A DNA stretch of 64,000 bases from Phycisphaerales bacterium (GTDB lineage: Bacteria; Planctomycetota; Phycisphaerae; Phycisphaerales; UBA1924). Both the position numbers and the translations under genes were made by a program. Below are positions 44,510-52,072 of this stretch, in pieces. Where the stretch lies: positions 40,993 through 104,992 of the forward strand of contig JADYYE010000118.1 in assembly GCA_020853815.1 (NCBI GenBank). Direction: 5' to 3'. The notes below the pieces were generated by a model, which made no database searches, was not told the origin of the DNA, and saw only the letters and a list, made by a program, of their open reading frames with translations. Numbering within the stretch: the stretch's first letter is position 1; every line of letters starts with the position of its first letter.

Positions 44510-46534
44510 CTAAAACGATCGCCGCAGGCCGATCTCGAAGAGCTGCGACTCGCTCTCGCTGTTCGGTCCTTCGAGGTTGGAATTGGTGAGCGTGGCGTAG
44601 ATCGAGGTCTGACGCTTGCGGAAGTTGAGCGTGACGTGCTCTTCGAGCCCGTCGGTCGTGCCGTTGACGCTGCTGTCCTCGTGGCGATAGGTGGCGCCGA
44701 GGATCAGGCTGAACGCCTCGTCGAGGCGGGTGATCCACTCAACGCGGGCGCGGTCGAGCGTCACGTCGTCGCTCTCGTCCGTGAACTCGATCATCTCGCG
44801 CGAGACCTCGGCGTTGACCGCCGAGCCCGTCCCCGTCTGCAGCGAGTAGTTGACCAGGAATCGCGCCACGTTGTAAGGCGAGATCGTGCTGTCGTGGATG
44901 TTGTACTCGGCCCGGGCGAACCACTCGGCGCGCCGGTACTCCAGGCCCACCAGCAGGTCCTTGGTGTCGTCGGGCGTGAAGAGCGAGGGGTCGTCGGCGC
45001 TGATGGTCTGCTCGGTCGTGCGATACGTCGTGTAGCCCGCCAGCCCCTTGAACGTTCCCTCGGTGAGCGTGTAGCGCAGGGCCCAGCTGGTGGTGAGCGT
45101 GTCGACGTCGTAGCCGGATTCCGGGCCCACGTCGTAGGTGACGCGGATCGTCTGCCCGCTGACCAGCGCGCCGGTGAGCACGCCGCGGATCTCGGTGCGA
45201 TCGGGGAAGTACTGAACGGTGTAGTCGATCCCCTCCTGGTAGGGCGTGGCGTTGGCGGCGGGGCGCACCTCGACCGACCCGGGCACGATGTTCCGCCGAT
45301 TGAGGATGGTGGGGAAGCCGTCGTTGTAGACGTGGGCCTCGTCGAGCACGCGGAAGGTCGAGCCGCGGTCGCTGTTCATCTGCGTGTTGTACCCGAGGCC
45401 GGCGGCGGCATCGAGGCGCCCCAGGGGGACGCTCTTGGTGTAGTCGAGCTGCCCGCTCAGGAAGAGCTCGTCGCTGGTAAAGCCCTCGGCGTCGCTGATC
45501 CGCTGCGCGCCCAGGGTGCCCAGGCTGGTGAGGCTGTCGAAGAGCCGGTGCTTGGCGGAGTTCTCGAACCGCACCAGGTCGCGCGAGCTGTCGCGCACCT
45601 CGAGCTGGTCAAAGACCAGGTTGTGACGCGTCTCGAACCGGTCGGTGTGACGCAGCGTGAGGAACTCGTCCCAGCGGAAGCGGTTGATGTCCTGCGAGCC
45701 CGACTGGTTGTAAACGCGGGCCTGCGAGCGCAGCTCGTGCGGAATGCCCTCGTCGCCGAAGGTCCAGTTGTGCGTCAGCAACCCGTCGTGGCGCGTGTAG
45801 GAGTCGGAATAGCCGCCGCTCTGGCTCTCGTCCACCATGTCGAGCGTGTAGTTGAACTCCAGCTTCTGGCGCTCGGCGATGTTGAAGATGTCGCTGGTCG
45901 TGAAGGTGTCCTGCGTCGTCGTGGTGCTGATGTCGCCCAGATCGTCGGTGATCTCCTGCTCGCGGTGAAAGTACTCGGCGGTCAGCGCCATGAAATCGGT
46001 CTGGTAGCGCGTCGCGATCCCCGTCTCCGTCGTGGTCTGGTCCAGCGCGCCCGCGAAGGGGCGGCGTTGGCGGTCCTCGCTCCTCCGCGAGTAGATGTTG
46101 GTCGGCAGCTCGCTGGCGCCGAAGACCAGCGCGTTGATGTCCCACAGCCCGATCAGGCTGTTGGTATGCCCGCTGTCCCCCTCGACCCCGCTGCGCCGGA
46201 AGATGTCCTCATTGCCGAACTGGAAGACCGCCGACACGTCGATCAGGTTCTTGTGCCCGATCGTGAACTGGCTGTCGATGTCGAGCAGCTCGCGATAGCG
46301 ATCCTCGATCACCGTCTGGTCGGGCTGCCCCTTCACCTTGTTCTTGTCGCGCTCGTGCTGCCAGCGAAGGTCCAGCGCCGGAACAAACCGCACCAGCTCA
46401 ACCCCCGACCACCCCGTCTTCCGCTCGCCCACGATCACCGGCCCGCCGTCGTCCCCCTCCGTCTGCGCCACCGCCCGCCCCGAAAGGGCGAGCAATCCCA
46501 GGATGAAGATGGGTGCATGGGCGCGCCTCGGCAT
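44510..46534 (-). CDS. Outer-membrane beta-barrel protein (porin-like)
   Basis: A 674-residue protein with a signal peptide ending GRAVAQ. It has many amphipathic strands with aromatic ends (FMALTAEYFHREQE, KLEFNYTLDMVDES, WFARAEYNIHDST) and ends in EIGLRRSF. The terminal Phe is the classic barrel-assembly signal. No TonB box or plug is seen. It starts 3 bp after the pentaheme cytochrome and lies between it and an NHL lipoprotein, the arrangement of a porin-cytochrome conduit. The specific partner heme protein is not proven. Confidence 0.85.
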   Translation of the reverse strand: MPRRAHAPIFILGLLALSGRAVAQTEGDDGGPVIVGERKTGWSGVELVRFVPALDLRWQHERDKNKVKGQPDQTVIEDRYRELLDIDSQFTIGHKNLIDVSAVFQFGNEDIFRRSGVEGDSGHTNSLIGLWDINALVFGASELPTNIYSRRSEDRQRRPFAGALDQTTTETGIATRYQTDFMALTAEYFHREQEITDDLGDISTTTTQDTFTTSDIFNIAERQKLEFNYTLDMVDESQSGGYSDSYTRHDGLLTHNWTFGDEGIPHELRSQARVYNQSGSQDINRFRWDEFLTLRHTDRFETRHNLVFDQLEVRDSSRDLVRFENSAKHRLFDSLTSLGTLGAQRISDAEGFTSDELFLSGQLDYTKSVPLGRLDAAAGLGYNTQMNSDRGSTFRVLDEAHVYNDGFPTILNRRNIVPGSVEVRPAANATPYQEGIDYTVQYFPDRTEIRGVLTGALVSGQTIRVTYDVGPESGYDVDTLTTSWALRYTLTEGTFKGLAGYTTYRTTEQTISADDPSLFTPDDTKDLLVGLEYRRAEWFARAEYNIHDSTISPYNVARFLVNYSLQTGTGSAVNAEVSREMIEFTDESDDVTLDRARVEWITRLDEAFSLILGATYRHEDSSVNGTTDGLEEHVTLNFRKRQTSIYATLTNSNLEGPNSESESQLFEIGLRRSF

Positions 46535-46537
46535 GGG

Positions 46538-47320
46538 TCACGTGGGGTTGGGAATCTCCGGCGGCACCACCTCGTCATCGTCCGGGCGCGGCGGCCCGTC
46601 GGGCGCGCCCGTCTCACCGCGCCGGTCGGGCGCCGCGGGCGGCGTGCTCGACCGACCGCCGTCCTTTGGATCAAAGACCGGCTGCGCCTTGCTCTCGTCC
46701 GGCGCGGCGCTCTCGGGGGGCGGCGACTGGGCGGTCGCCCCCGGACGCAGCATGACCGCCGAGTCCCCGCCGTGCCCGAAGTGGCACGCCAGGCAGCTCG
46801 ACTTTGGATCGGCGTGGGCCGGCACCGTCTGGTCCGACAGCATCGCCGCCGAATGGCACTGCATGCACAGCTTCCGGTCCGGCCCGCGCAGCAGCCACTT
46901 GCGGGCCGACTCGTGCGGCGTGTGACACCACAGGCACGCCCCGCCCGCCACCGCGCCGTGCGTCCAGGCGTGCTTGTCCATCAGCTTGTCGTGGCAGTTG
47001 AGGCACGCCGTCGGATCGTTCCGGCTCGGACGATACTGCGTCTTGTGGCACTCCTCGCACTTCTCCTCCGCGAAGGGCTGGTGGACCACGGGCTTGGCGG
47101 CGATCAGCATGTCGCCCGGCTCCCCGCCGGCGACGCGCGCGTTGGGGTCCGGCACGCCGTCAAAGAACAGGCTCAGCGTCGCGTAGTTCTCCTTCGTCAC
47201 CGTGCACCCGCACCACACCGCCGCCGCCACGCTCCCCACCAGCGCCGCGCCCAGGGTCCAGCGCGTGGCGGCCCCGCGAAGGCGAGGCCGCCGAACCACT
47301 TGGCGTGGGGAGGACTTCAT
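46538..47320 (-). CDS. Pentaheme c-type cytochrome, probable lipoprotein
   Basis: A 260-residue protein. An N-terminal helix ends in AVWCGC, giving a possible lipid-anchored Cys39. Then come LSLFFDGVPDPN and five CXXCH motifs at residues 88, 106, 129, 152 and 176. The last ~75 residues are Pro/Asp-rich and disordered. The FFDGVPDP motif before the hemes is familiar from periplasmic cytochromes of electron-conduit clusters. It is coded 21 bp after the first NHL gene and 3 bp before the beta-barrel, so it is a good candidate for the heme chain inside or beneath the barrel. Confidence 0.88.
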   Translation of the reverse strand: MKSSPRQVVRRPRLRGAATRWTLGAALVGSVAAAVWCGCTVTKENYATLSLFFDGVPDPNARVAGGEPGDMLIAAKPVVHQPFAEEKCEECHKTQYRPSRNDPTACLNCHDKLMDKHAWTHGAVAGGACLWCHTPHESARKWLLRGPDRKLCMQCHSAAMLSDQTVPAHADPKSSCLACHFGHGGDSAVMLRPGATAQSPPPESAAPDESKAQPVFDPKDGGRSSTPPAAPDRRGETGAPDGPPRPDDDEVVPPEIPNPT

Positions 47321-47341
47321 CGGGGCAATCGCTCCGCGAAA

Positions 47342-48640
47342 CTACTTGGGAGTAGCCGGTGGCGTCTGGGTTTCCGCGGGCTGCTCATCCAGATTGACGG
47401 GCTCGTCGGAGATCGCGCCCTCGGGGGTCGGCTCGATGCCGCCGATGTTCTGGAACTTGAGCGCCTCGGCGCTGCGCGAGTCCTTCACACCCAAGGTGAC
47501 CTTCTCCGAGACCGCGGCGACCTGCTCAATCGTGTAGCCGGATCGCAGGCCGCCCATCGCGTACACCGACACCTTTCCCGCGCCGAACTGGTTGGCGACC
47601 AGGACCAGGCGCCTGGCCTCAAAGCCGGGGTATATCTTGTCCTTGAAATACTCGAGGCCCTGGTCGGTCGCGACGATCCCGACCGGGAGGCTCATGGAGC
47701 CGGGGTGGTCGCCCGCGGAACCGAAGAACATGAGGAGCTCGTACTTGTCGTTGAACATCTGCACGTTCTGGAACGCCGCGTCGACGACGTAGATGATGCC
47801 GTCGGAGTCGACCGTGAGGTGCTTGGGCCGCGCGAACGAGCCGGCGTGGTCTCCCAGGCGCCCGAAGCCCGAGATGTACTTCCCGTCGCGGTCGAACTTC
47901 TGCACCATGCAGCGCATCATGTCGGTGACGTAGACGTTGCCCTCCTTGTCGAGGGTGACGCCCACCGGCAGGCGGAACTGCCCGGGCTCGTCGCCCACGC
48001 TCCCGATCACGCCCATCTCCGCGCCCGTCTTGCGGTTCAGGATCAGGACCTGCTGACGCGCCAGGTCGGCGATGTACAGGCGCTCGCCGGCCACCGCCAT
48101 CGAGGCGGGCTTGAACTTCTCGATCTTGATGGCGCGGCTGAAACGCTCGCTCTTGTCGAAGATCATCACCGCGCCGTACACGCCGTCGGCCACGTAGATC
48201 TCGCCGTCGTCGCCGATCGCGATCGCCACCGGGCGCTCGATCTTGTTCACGCCCGTCGTGCCCATCAGCCGCGTCTGCTTCTTGGCAAGGTCCATCACCA
48301 CGACCGATTTGCCGCGGATGTCGCAGATGTAGATCTTCCCGTCGCGCATCGTCAGGCCGTAGGGCTTGTTCACCCACGCCACCTGCTCCACGTCCTTGCC
48401 GAAGACCGCCTTCTCCAGCCCCGACGCCTCCGTCCGCGACACGTCCTCGCTCGAGTTGTACGCGCCGATGAATTGAATGCGCGGCTCGTCGGGCGCCAGC
48501 GGCCAGAAGGCGTACTTGCCCTGAACCCCCGCGTCCTTCTTGGCGGTGGGCGTCGAACCGCACCCCGAAACGCCGACGAGGGCGAACAGACCCGCCAGGC
48601 CGCAGGCCAGCATCCCCCGAATCGCAGACTTGGTCTTCAT
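47342..48640 (-). CDS. NHL-repeat beta-propeller lipoprotein (first)
   Basis: A 432-residue lipoprotein with lipobox VSGC near residue 27. NHL repeats follow, such as GLTMRDGKIYICDIRGKSVVVMDL, AIGDDGEIYVADGVYGAVMIF and GVTLDKEGNVYVTDMMRCMVQKF. A C-terminal extension includes GIVATDQGLEYFKDKIYPGFEARRLVLVANQFG. CCGGGAGG precedes the ATG at 48640. It is the first gene of the operon driven by sigma-54 promoter P1. Paralogous to the NHL protein at 43363; the pair may guide or cap the cytochromes. Confidence 0.88.
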   Translation of the reverse strand: MKTKSAIRGMLACGLAGLFALVGVSGCGSTPTAKKDAGVQGKYAFWPLAPDEPRIQFIGAYNSSEDVSRTEASGLEKAVFGKDVEQVAWVNKPYGLTMRDGKIYICDIRGKSVVVMDLAKKQTRLMGTTGVNKIERPVAIAIGDDGEIYVADGVYGAVMIFDKSERFSRAIKIEKFKPASMAVAGERLYIADLARQQVLILNRKTGAEMGVIGSVGDEPGQFRLPVGVTLDKEGNVYVTDMMRCMVQKFDRDGKYISGFGRLGDHAGSFARPKHLTVDSDGIIYVVDAAFQNVQMFNDKYELLMFFGSAGDHPGSMSLPVGIVATDQGLEYFKDKIYPGFEARRLVLVANQFGAGKVSVYAMGGLRSGYTIEQVAAVSEKVTLGVKDSRSAEALKFQNIGGIEPTPEGAISDEPVNLDEQPAETQTPPATPK

Positions 48641-48672
48641 GGAACCTCCCGGTTGGCTACGTCTGAGAATCG

Positions 48673-48688
48673 TGCAAACCTGGTGCCA
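48673..48688 (-). promoter_or_regulatory. Sigma-54 promoter P1 (NHL/pentaheme/porin/NHL/multiheme operon)
   Basis: On the minus strand the site reads TGGCACCAGGTTTGCA, with GG and GC ten bases apart and full TGGCAC and TTGC boxes. The predicted start is near 48662, about 22 nt before the NHL gene's ATG at 48640. Confidence 0.82.
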
Positions 48689-48916
48689 AGGTTGAGCCCG
48701 TCTGGCCACGTTCTGGTTGTAGTCCCGCAAGCGGCGGTTGTCCTCACCCGCTGGACGTCCTCGACTCGGCCCCGCTCCGCGGTCCGCGCCAAGCCCGTCC
48801 CGAGCGGCCGCGAGCATTCATTCGGCCCGCTCCGCCCCGCCACTCCTCCTGCCAACATGCCTTCCGCTTCGCTTTCCCAAGGCCCGATGCCTGATGCCTT
48901 TCCCTAGTGCCTTTCC

Positions 48917-48951
48917 AAAAAACAACTCCGAGCGCCTTTCGACGCTCGGAG
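48917..48951 (-). terminator. Intrinsic terminator of the tetraheme cytochrome gene
   Basis: CTCCGAGCG and CGCTCGGAG form a perfect 9 bp stem at 48926-48951 with an 8-base loop. On the minus strand it is followed by TTGTTTTTT. It lies 37 bp after the tetraheme stop and makes that gene monocistronic. Confidence 0.85.
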
Positions 48952-48987
48952 TGAAATCATCAACCGAGATGACTCCTGGGCTTGAGC

Positions 48988-49608
48988 TTACTTGATGTGG
49001 CAAGTCAAGCAGAGGTGGCTGGCCTGGTTGCTGAAGCGCACCATGTGGTTGAAGTTGCCCGCGTTGTGCGGGGTGTGGCAGGTGCTGCAGCCGACGACGT
49101 ATTTCTCAACGTTGTCGGTCGGATCGATCCACGCACGCAGACGCAGGGAGCCCCACGGGCCCGGGACGCGGTGGTTGGCGTCCTGCGGGTTGAAGCGGGT
49201 GCTGGCCTCGGTCGGATAGATCGCGTCGGCGCCGATCGGGTGATCGTCCTGCAGGTCGGTGCCGATCAGGGCCTTGCCGCCGATGAAGTTGATGCCGGTC
49301 TGCCCGCCGAAGCTGTCGAGGGCGACGGTGCCGTCGTGGCAACCCATGCACATGAGGGAGCGCTCATCGAGCAACTCGGGGCCGCCCGTCTCGCCTTCGA
49401 ACATGGTGAAGGTCGCGGCGGAGAGCTCGTGGTTCCACATGAAGCCCGCGTCCACGTTGCCGAAGTGCGGCGTATGGCAGGGCTTGCAGATCTCGCCGCC
49501 GGACCACGCCATGCTGCTGAAGTCGTGAGCGGAGCCGGTGATCTGAGCCTGCGCGGCGCCCGCCAGGCACACCATCGCGATCGTCCCAACAAGCAGTTGC
49601 CGTTTCAT
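48988..49608 (-). CDS. Tetraheme c-type cytochrome, OmcE-like candidate nanowire subunit
   Basis: A 206-residue secreted protein with a signal peptide ending AQAQ. CXXCH motifs are at residues 41, 87, 174 and 200. Spacing and context are CKPCHTPH ... MWNHEL ... CMGCHDG ... DDHPIG ... CSTCHTPH ... HLCLTCHIK at the very end. There are 12 His in the mature part, enough for bis-His ligation of all four hemes. Size, heme number and the TPH/DHP landmarks recall OmcE-type filament cytochromes; this is from memory and needs a structure comparison. It has its own sigma-54 promoter, a GGAGGAC ribosome site and a terminator, as expected for an abundant subunit. Confidence 0.85.
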   Translation of the reverse strand: MKRQLLVGTIAMVCLAGAAQAQITGSAHDFSSMAWSGGEICKPCHTPHFGNVDAGFMWNHELSAATFTMFEGETGGPELLDERSLMCMGCHDGTVALDSFGGQTGINFIGGKALIGTDLQDDHPIGADAIYPTEASTRFNPQDANHRVPGPWGSLRLRAWIDPTDNVEKYVVGCSTCHTPHNAGNFNHMVRFSNQASHLCLTCHIK

Positions 49609-49693
49609 GATGTCCTCCACACTTATCTTGCGGCCGTGACCTCAGGTCCGCCCAGGAGTCTTCCGGCCGATGCTGTATTCAAGATGTCACTAT

Positions 49694-49709
49694 GGCAATT
49701 CGCGTGCCA
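49694..49709 (-). promoter_or_regulatory. Sigma-54 promoter P2 (tetraheme cytochrome)
   Basis: On the minus strand the site reads TGGCACGCGAATTGCC, a near-perfect match with GG and GC ten bases apart. The predicted start near 49683 gives a ~75 nt leader before the ATG at 49608. A GGGA-type dyad lies at about -96. Confidence 0.85.
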
Positions 49710-49771
49710 GCGATGATTTGCCCCCAAAACCGCGTTTGGACGCTGTGGCGCGGGGTATGACGCCCGCGCCA

Positions 49772-49787
49772 TTCCCGCCGATGGGAG
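49772..49787. promoter_or_regulatory. TTCCC-N6-GGGAG dyad upstream of P2
   Basis: The site matches the P4 dyads at 9 of 10 arm positions and lies about 96 bp upstream of the predicted P2 start. A second copy 31 bp away is not evident. A weak sigma-54-like site (TTGCACCATGTTTGCG, 49791-49806, plus strand) adjoins it and might serve the hexaheme gene. Confidence 0.55.
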
Positions 49788-49903
49788 GACTTGCACCATG
49801 TTTGCGACGCCTCTGAGAACCGGTGATCCAGAATCCGACCCGACCAATTCAAGCAGAATGTGCGCGTTGCCGATGCCCCCTCCGAGGCAGGGAGCGAGCA
49901 GCA

Positions 49904-50710
49904 ATGCAAACGAAATACCGACAAAAGCGGGTGATCCCGTGGTCGATGCTCTGGGGAATCGCCGGCATCGCGGGTGTCATCATCGCCGGGTCGATCGGCC
50001 CAGGCCCCAAACCGGCCAACGCCGAGACCGAGTTCTGGACGGCGACCCCGGCCATTCAGCCAAGCGCCAACCCAGCCGTCACCGCGCGCAGCTGCATCGC
50101 GTGTCACCGCTTCGAACAGGTGCTGACTCATCCGACCAACGTGATGGCCTCCATGCCCGTTCCAAACAGCCTGCCCTTGGCGGGTGGTCTCGTGACGTGC
50201 CTTACCTGCCACGATGCGTCGTCCGAACACGCGACAACGCGCAAGCCGGTCGGCGTGAGGGCCGACACCAGCGGCGCGGGCCTGTGCATGGATTGCCATT
50301 CCGGGGCCAAGAACTCGACCAAGGCCATCCATTCTCTGCACGGCGGACGGGCCCACCTTGGAACAAAGTCGGCGTTCGACACCCACGCCCACGCGGGGAC
50401 CGCCGACGGCGAGAGCGTGAGCTGCATGGCCTGCCACGACGGCTCGTCGGCCAGCGACGCGGGGTCCCATGCCGTCAAGCGCCGCGCCGACGAGATGCTC
50501 CCCGATCACCCGATCGGGATTCCCATGCGTGAGACAAGCCGTTCCCGCGACAGCGAGTTCCGGCTGAGTCGAAACCCCGATAAGCGAATCAGGCTTTTCA
50601 GCGGGAATCTGGGGTGCGGGTCGTGCCACAGCATCTACTCACGCGAGCCGGGGCAGCTCGTGGTCAACAATCGGGGCAGCAAGCTCTGCCTCAGTTGTCA
50701 CACCCAATAG
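49904..50710 (+). CDS. Hexaheme c-type cytochrome
   Basis: A 268-residue protein with an N-terminal helix (WSMLWGIAGIAGVIIAGSIG) that may be a signal or an anchor. Six CXXCH motifs are at residues 64, 99, 128, 174, 238 and 262. A DHPIG segment at 201-205 is shared with the tetraheme protein. It is divergent from that gene and ends 147 bp before sigma-54 promoter P3. The ATG at 49904 follows CAGGGAG. Its own promoter is uncertain; the -24/-12-like site at 49791 has TG in place of GG. It is probably a periplasmic carrier or quinone-side electron donor, which is inference. Confidence 0.87.
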   Translation: MQTKYRQKRVIPWSMLWGIAGIAGVIIAGSIGPGPKPANAETEFWTATPAIQPSANPAVTARSCIACHRFEQVLTHPTNVMASMPVPNSLPLAGGLVTCLTCHDASSEHATTRKPVGVRADTSGAGLCMDCHSGAKNSTKAIHSLHGGRAHLGTKSAFDTHAHAGTADGESVSCMACHDGSSASDAGSHAVKRRADEMLPDHPIGIPMRETSRSRDSEFRLSRNPDKRIRLFSGNLGCGSCHSIYSREPGQLVVNNRGSKLCLSCHTQ

Positions 50711-50717
50711 CTGAGTA

Positions 50718-50770
50718 TTCTCAATCTTGGGACGAAAATGATCGCATCAATTCCAGCTTTGGGATTGATG
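50718..50770. promoter_or_regulatory. Paired GGGA dyads upstream of P3
   Basis: The first site, 50718-50733, is TTCTC-N6-GGGAC. The second, 50745-50770, is CATCAATTCC-N6-GGGATTGATG, with 10 bp arms and one mismatch. Centres are 32 bp apart, nearly the spacing of the P4 pair, at about -158 and -126 from the predicted P3 start. The sites are more degenerate than at P4. Confidence 0.5.
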
Positions 50771-50857
50771 TTTTCGCGCGCCGCGCCTGGGTTGCCGCGT
50801 TTCGGCAAGATCGGGTGATTCCCCGAGGTCGAGGCGGGGCTCGGTCTGGGGTGATGA

Positions 50858-50873
50858 TGGCACCACGGTTGCA
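50858..50873 (+). promoter_or_regulatory. Sigma-54 promoter P3 (ccmC/ccmD)
   Basis: The plus strand reads TGGCACCACGGTTGCA with GG and GC ten bases apart and both boxes intact. The predicted start near 50884 leaves a ~69 nt leader before the ATG at 50953. Confidence 0.85.
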
Positions 50874-50952
50874 GTGAGCCTGTTGTGGCGAGCGCGTTCT
50901 CGGCGGAGGGAGCGGCGGTCGCCCGAGTGTTCCTGCTTCCTGAAGGTGCTGC

Positions 50953-51645
50953 ATGGATCGCCGGCGCGGATGGATCGCGGGTATGTATTGGGCGCTGGCG
51001 CTCGCGCTTCTCGCGATCGGGGTGTTCCTGGCGGTCCGGGCTCCCATTGATGAGACGATGGGCCCGATTCAGAAACTGATTTATCTGCACCTGCCGGTGG
51101 CGGTGAACACGTTCCTGGCGTCGCTGGTGGTGTGCGTCGCCAGCGTGGGGTACCTGGCGGCCCGCGGGCAGAAGTGGGACGACCTGGCCCAGGCCGCGGC
51201 GGCGGTCACGGTGCTCAACGGCACGGTCCTGCTCTTGACCGGCATGTTCTGGGGCAAGGTGGCGTGGGACCTGTGGTGGACGTGGAGTCCACGCCTCACC
51301 TTCAGCCTCATCCTTTGGGCGCTGTATCTGGCATATCTGATCATGAGGCGTCGGATCGCGTCGCCGGAGCGTCGGGCGCTGGTGAGCGCGGTGTACGGCG
51401 CGGTGGCGTTCCTGGACGTGCCGCTCTTGTACCTGGCGGTGAAGTTGTTGCCCGACGTTCACCCGACGCAGTCGGGGCTGGTGCCGGCGATGTACCCGGC
51501 GTTGTGGACGTGGATGGCGGCGATCACGATGATCTCCGGCGGGCTGATCGCCGCGCGGTTCTTCCTGGCGCGTCTCCCGGCGTTCCGTTGGGAGCCCGAG
51601 CCGAGCGGACCCATCATTCCTCCCGCCGCCGGCCTGACGGGATGA
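50953..51645 (+). CDS. ccmC: CcmC/CcsA-type heme-handling membrane protein
   Basis: A 230-residue protein with six helices, the size of CcmC. Flanking heme-ligand histidines are His46 (LIYLHLPVAVNTF) and His170 (LPDVHPTQSG). The tryptophan-rich loop is WDLWWTWSPRLTFSLIL at ~105-121. The Asp usual after the loop (WxWDxRLT) is Ser112 here. CcmC stages heme at the outer face of the membrane for transfer to CcmE. No ccmE, ccmA, ccmB or ccmF is in the window, so the protein may feed the neighbouring ResB/CcsA system instead. It is driven by P3 and coupled to the next gene by ATGA. Confidence 0.83.
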   Translation: MDRRRGWIAGMYWALALALLAIGVFLAVRAPIDETMGPIQKLIYLHLPVAVNTFLASLVVCVASVGYLAARGQKWDDLAQAAAAVTVLNGTVLLLTGMFWGKVAWDLWWTWSPRLTFSLILWALYLAYLIMRRRIASPERRALVSAVYGAVAFLDVPLLYLAVKLLPDVHPTQSGLVPAMYPALWTWMAAITMISGGLIAARFFLARLPAFRWEPEPSGPIIPPAAGLTG

Positions 51646-51842
51646 GCGACACCGCCGCCACCATGGTTGCCTATGGACTCAGCTTCGCCGTGCTGGCGGG
51701 CTACGCGATGGGCGTGGTGTATCGGCTGGTGCGCGAGCGTCGGCGGATGCGGGGCATGACCCCTCCGGGTGATGCCCGCGGCGAACGCAAGAACACCGTG
51801 CTCACGGAGGTGAAATCCGGGAGTTCGGTGAAGGCGTCGTAG
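51642..51842 (+). CDS. ccmD: CcmD-like small membrane protein
   Basis: A 66-residue protein with a single N-terminal helix (MVAYGLSFAVLAGYAMGVVYRL) followed by a basic stretch RERRRMRGM, the layout of CcmD. CcmD stabilises CcmC and aids release of heme-loaded CcmE. It overlaps the ccmC stop by 4 bp. The short, divergent sequence makes the name context-based. Confidence 0.7.
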   Translation: MSDTAATMVAYGLSFAVLAGYAMGVVYRLVRERRRMRGMTPPGDARGERKNTVLTEVKSGSSVKAS

Positions 51843-51890
51843 ATGGCCACGAGCGAACGTGCGAAGCCGCGGCGTTCGTCGGAAAGGAAA

Positions 51891-52027
51891 TGGGCAATGG
51901 GGAATGGGGAATGGGAAGCCGATGTCCCCGAGCTGAATCCGCATCGGAGCCAACAGTCTTGATACCTAGAGCGGTTTCAGTTCAATCGGCGCGTCTTCCC
52001 ATTGCCCATTCCCTATTGCCCATTGCC
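51891..52027. repeat. Inverted arrays of GGGAATGGGCAATG-type heptads
   Basis: A plus-strand run of GGGCAATG/GGGAATG units at 51891-51918 is answered by its reverse complement at 51995-52027 (CTTCCCATTGCCCATTCCC). The two could pair into a long stem. The second arm is part of repeat copy 2. Confidence 0.6.
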
Positions 52028-52072
52028 GCGGGGCTTATCTCGACGCTCCACTCCACGCGAAACCGCCCTAAG
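51965..52072 (-). repeat. ~108 bp element with terminal inverted repeats, copy 2
   Basis: The ends read CCTAGAGCGGTTTC and GAAACCGCCCTAA. The element is the inverse of copy 1 at 34835-34934, and the inner 56 bp agree at 52 positions. It lies between ccmD and the lipoprotein gene, and slightly overlaps the lipoprotein stop. The two copies bracket the cytochrome island. Confidence 0.7.

Larger units (their letters stand above)
48641..48987. other. 347 bp regulatory gap: promoter P1 and a terminator, no gene
   Basis: The gap holds the sigma-54 promoter of the NHL/porin operon at 48673-48688 and the terminator of the tetraheme gene at 48917-48951. A degenerate run, GATGCCTGATGCC with TTTCC units, lies at about 48885-48916. 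I see no convincing small gene. No clear TTCCC-N6-GGGAA dyad is visible upstream of P1, only lone TTCCC half-sites near 48874 and 48900. Confidence 0.6.

Noticed and set aside
44162..48907. An uninterrupted 1,581-codon frame on the plus strand, antisense to the porin/cytochrome operon, and a 1,061-codon one at 38506-41691.
   Set aside because: They mirror real genes with CXXCH, NHL and barrel features on the other strand, are Arg/His-rich with no domain or ribosome site, and are expected at this GC content.
49791..49806. Possible fifth sigma-54 promoter on the plus strand for the hexaheme gene.
   Set aside because: The -24 element has TG in place of the nearly invariant GG and it abuts the dyad at 49772; noted only as weak.
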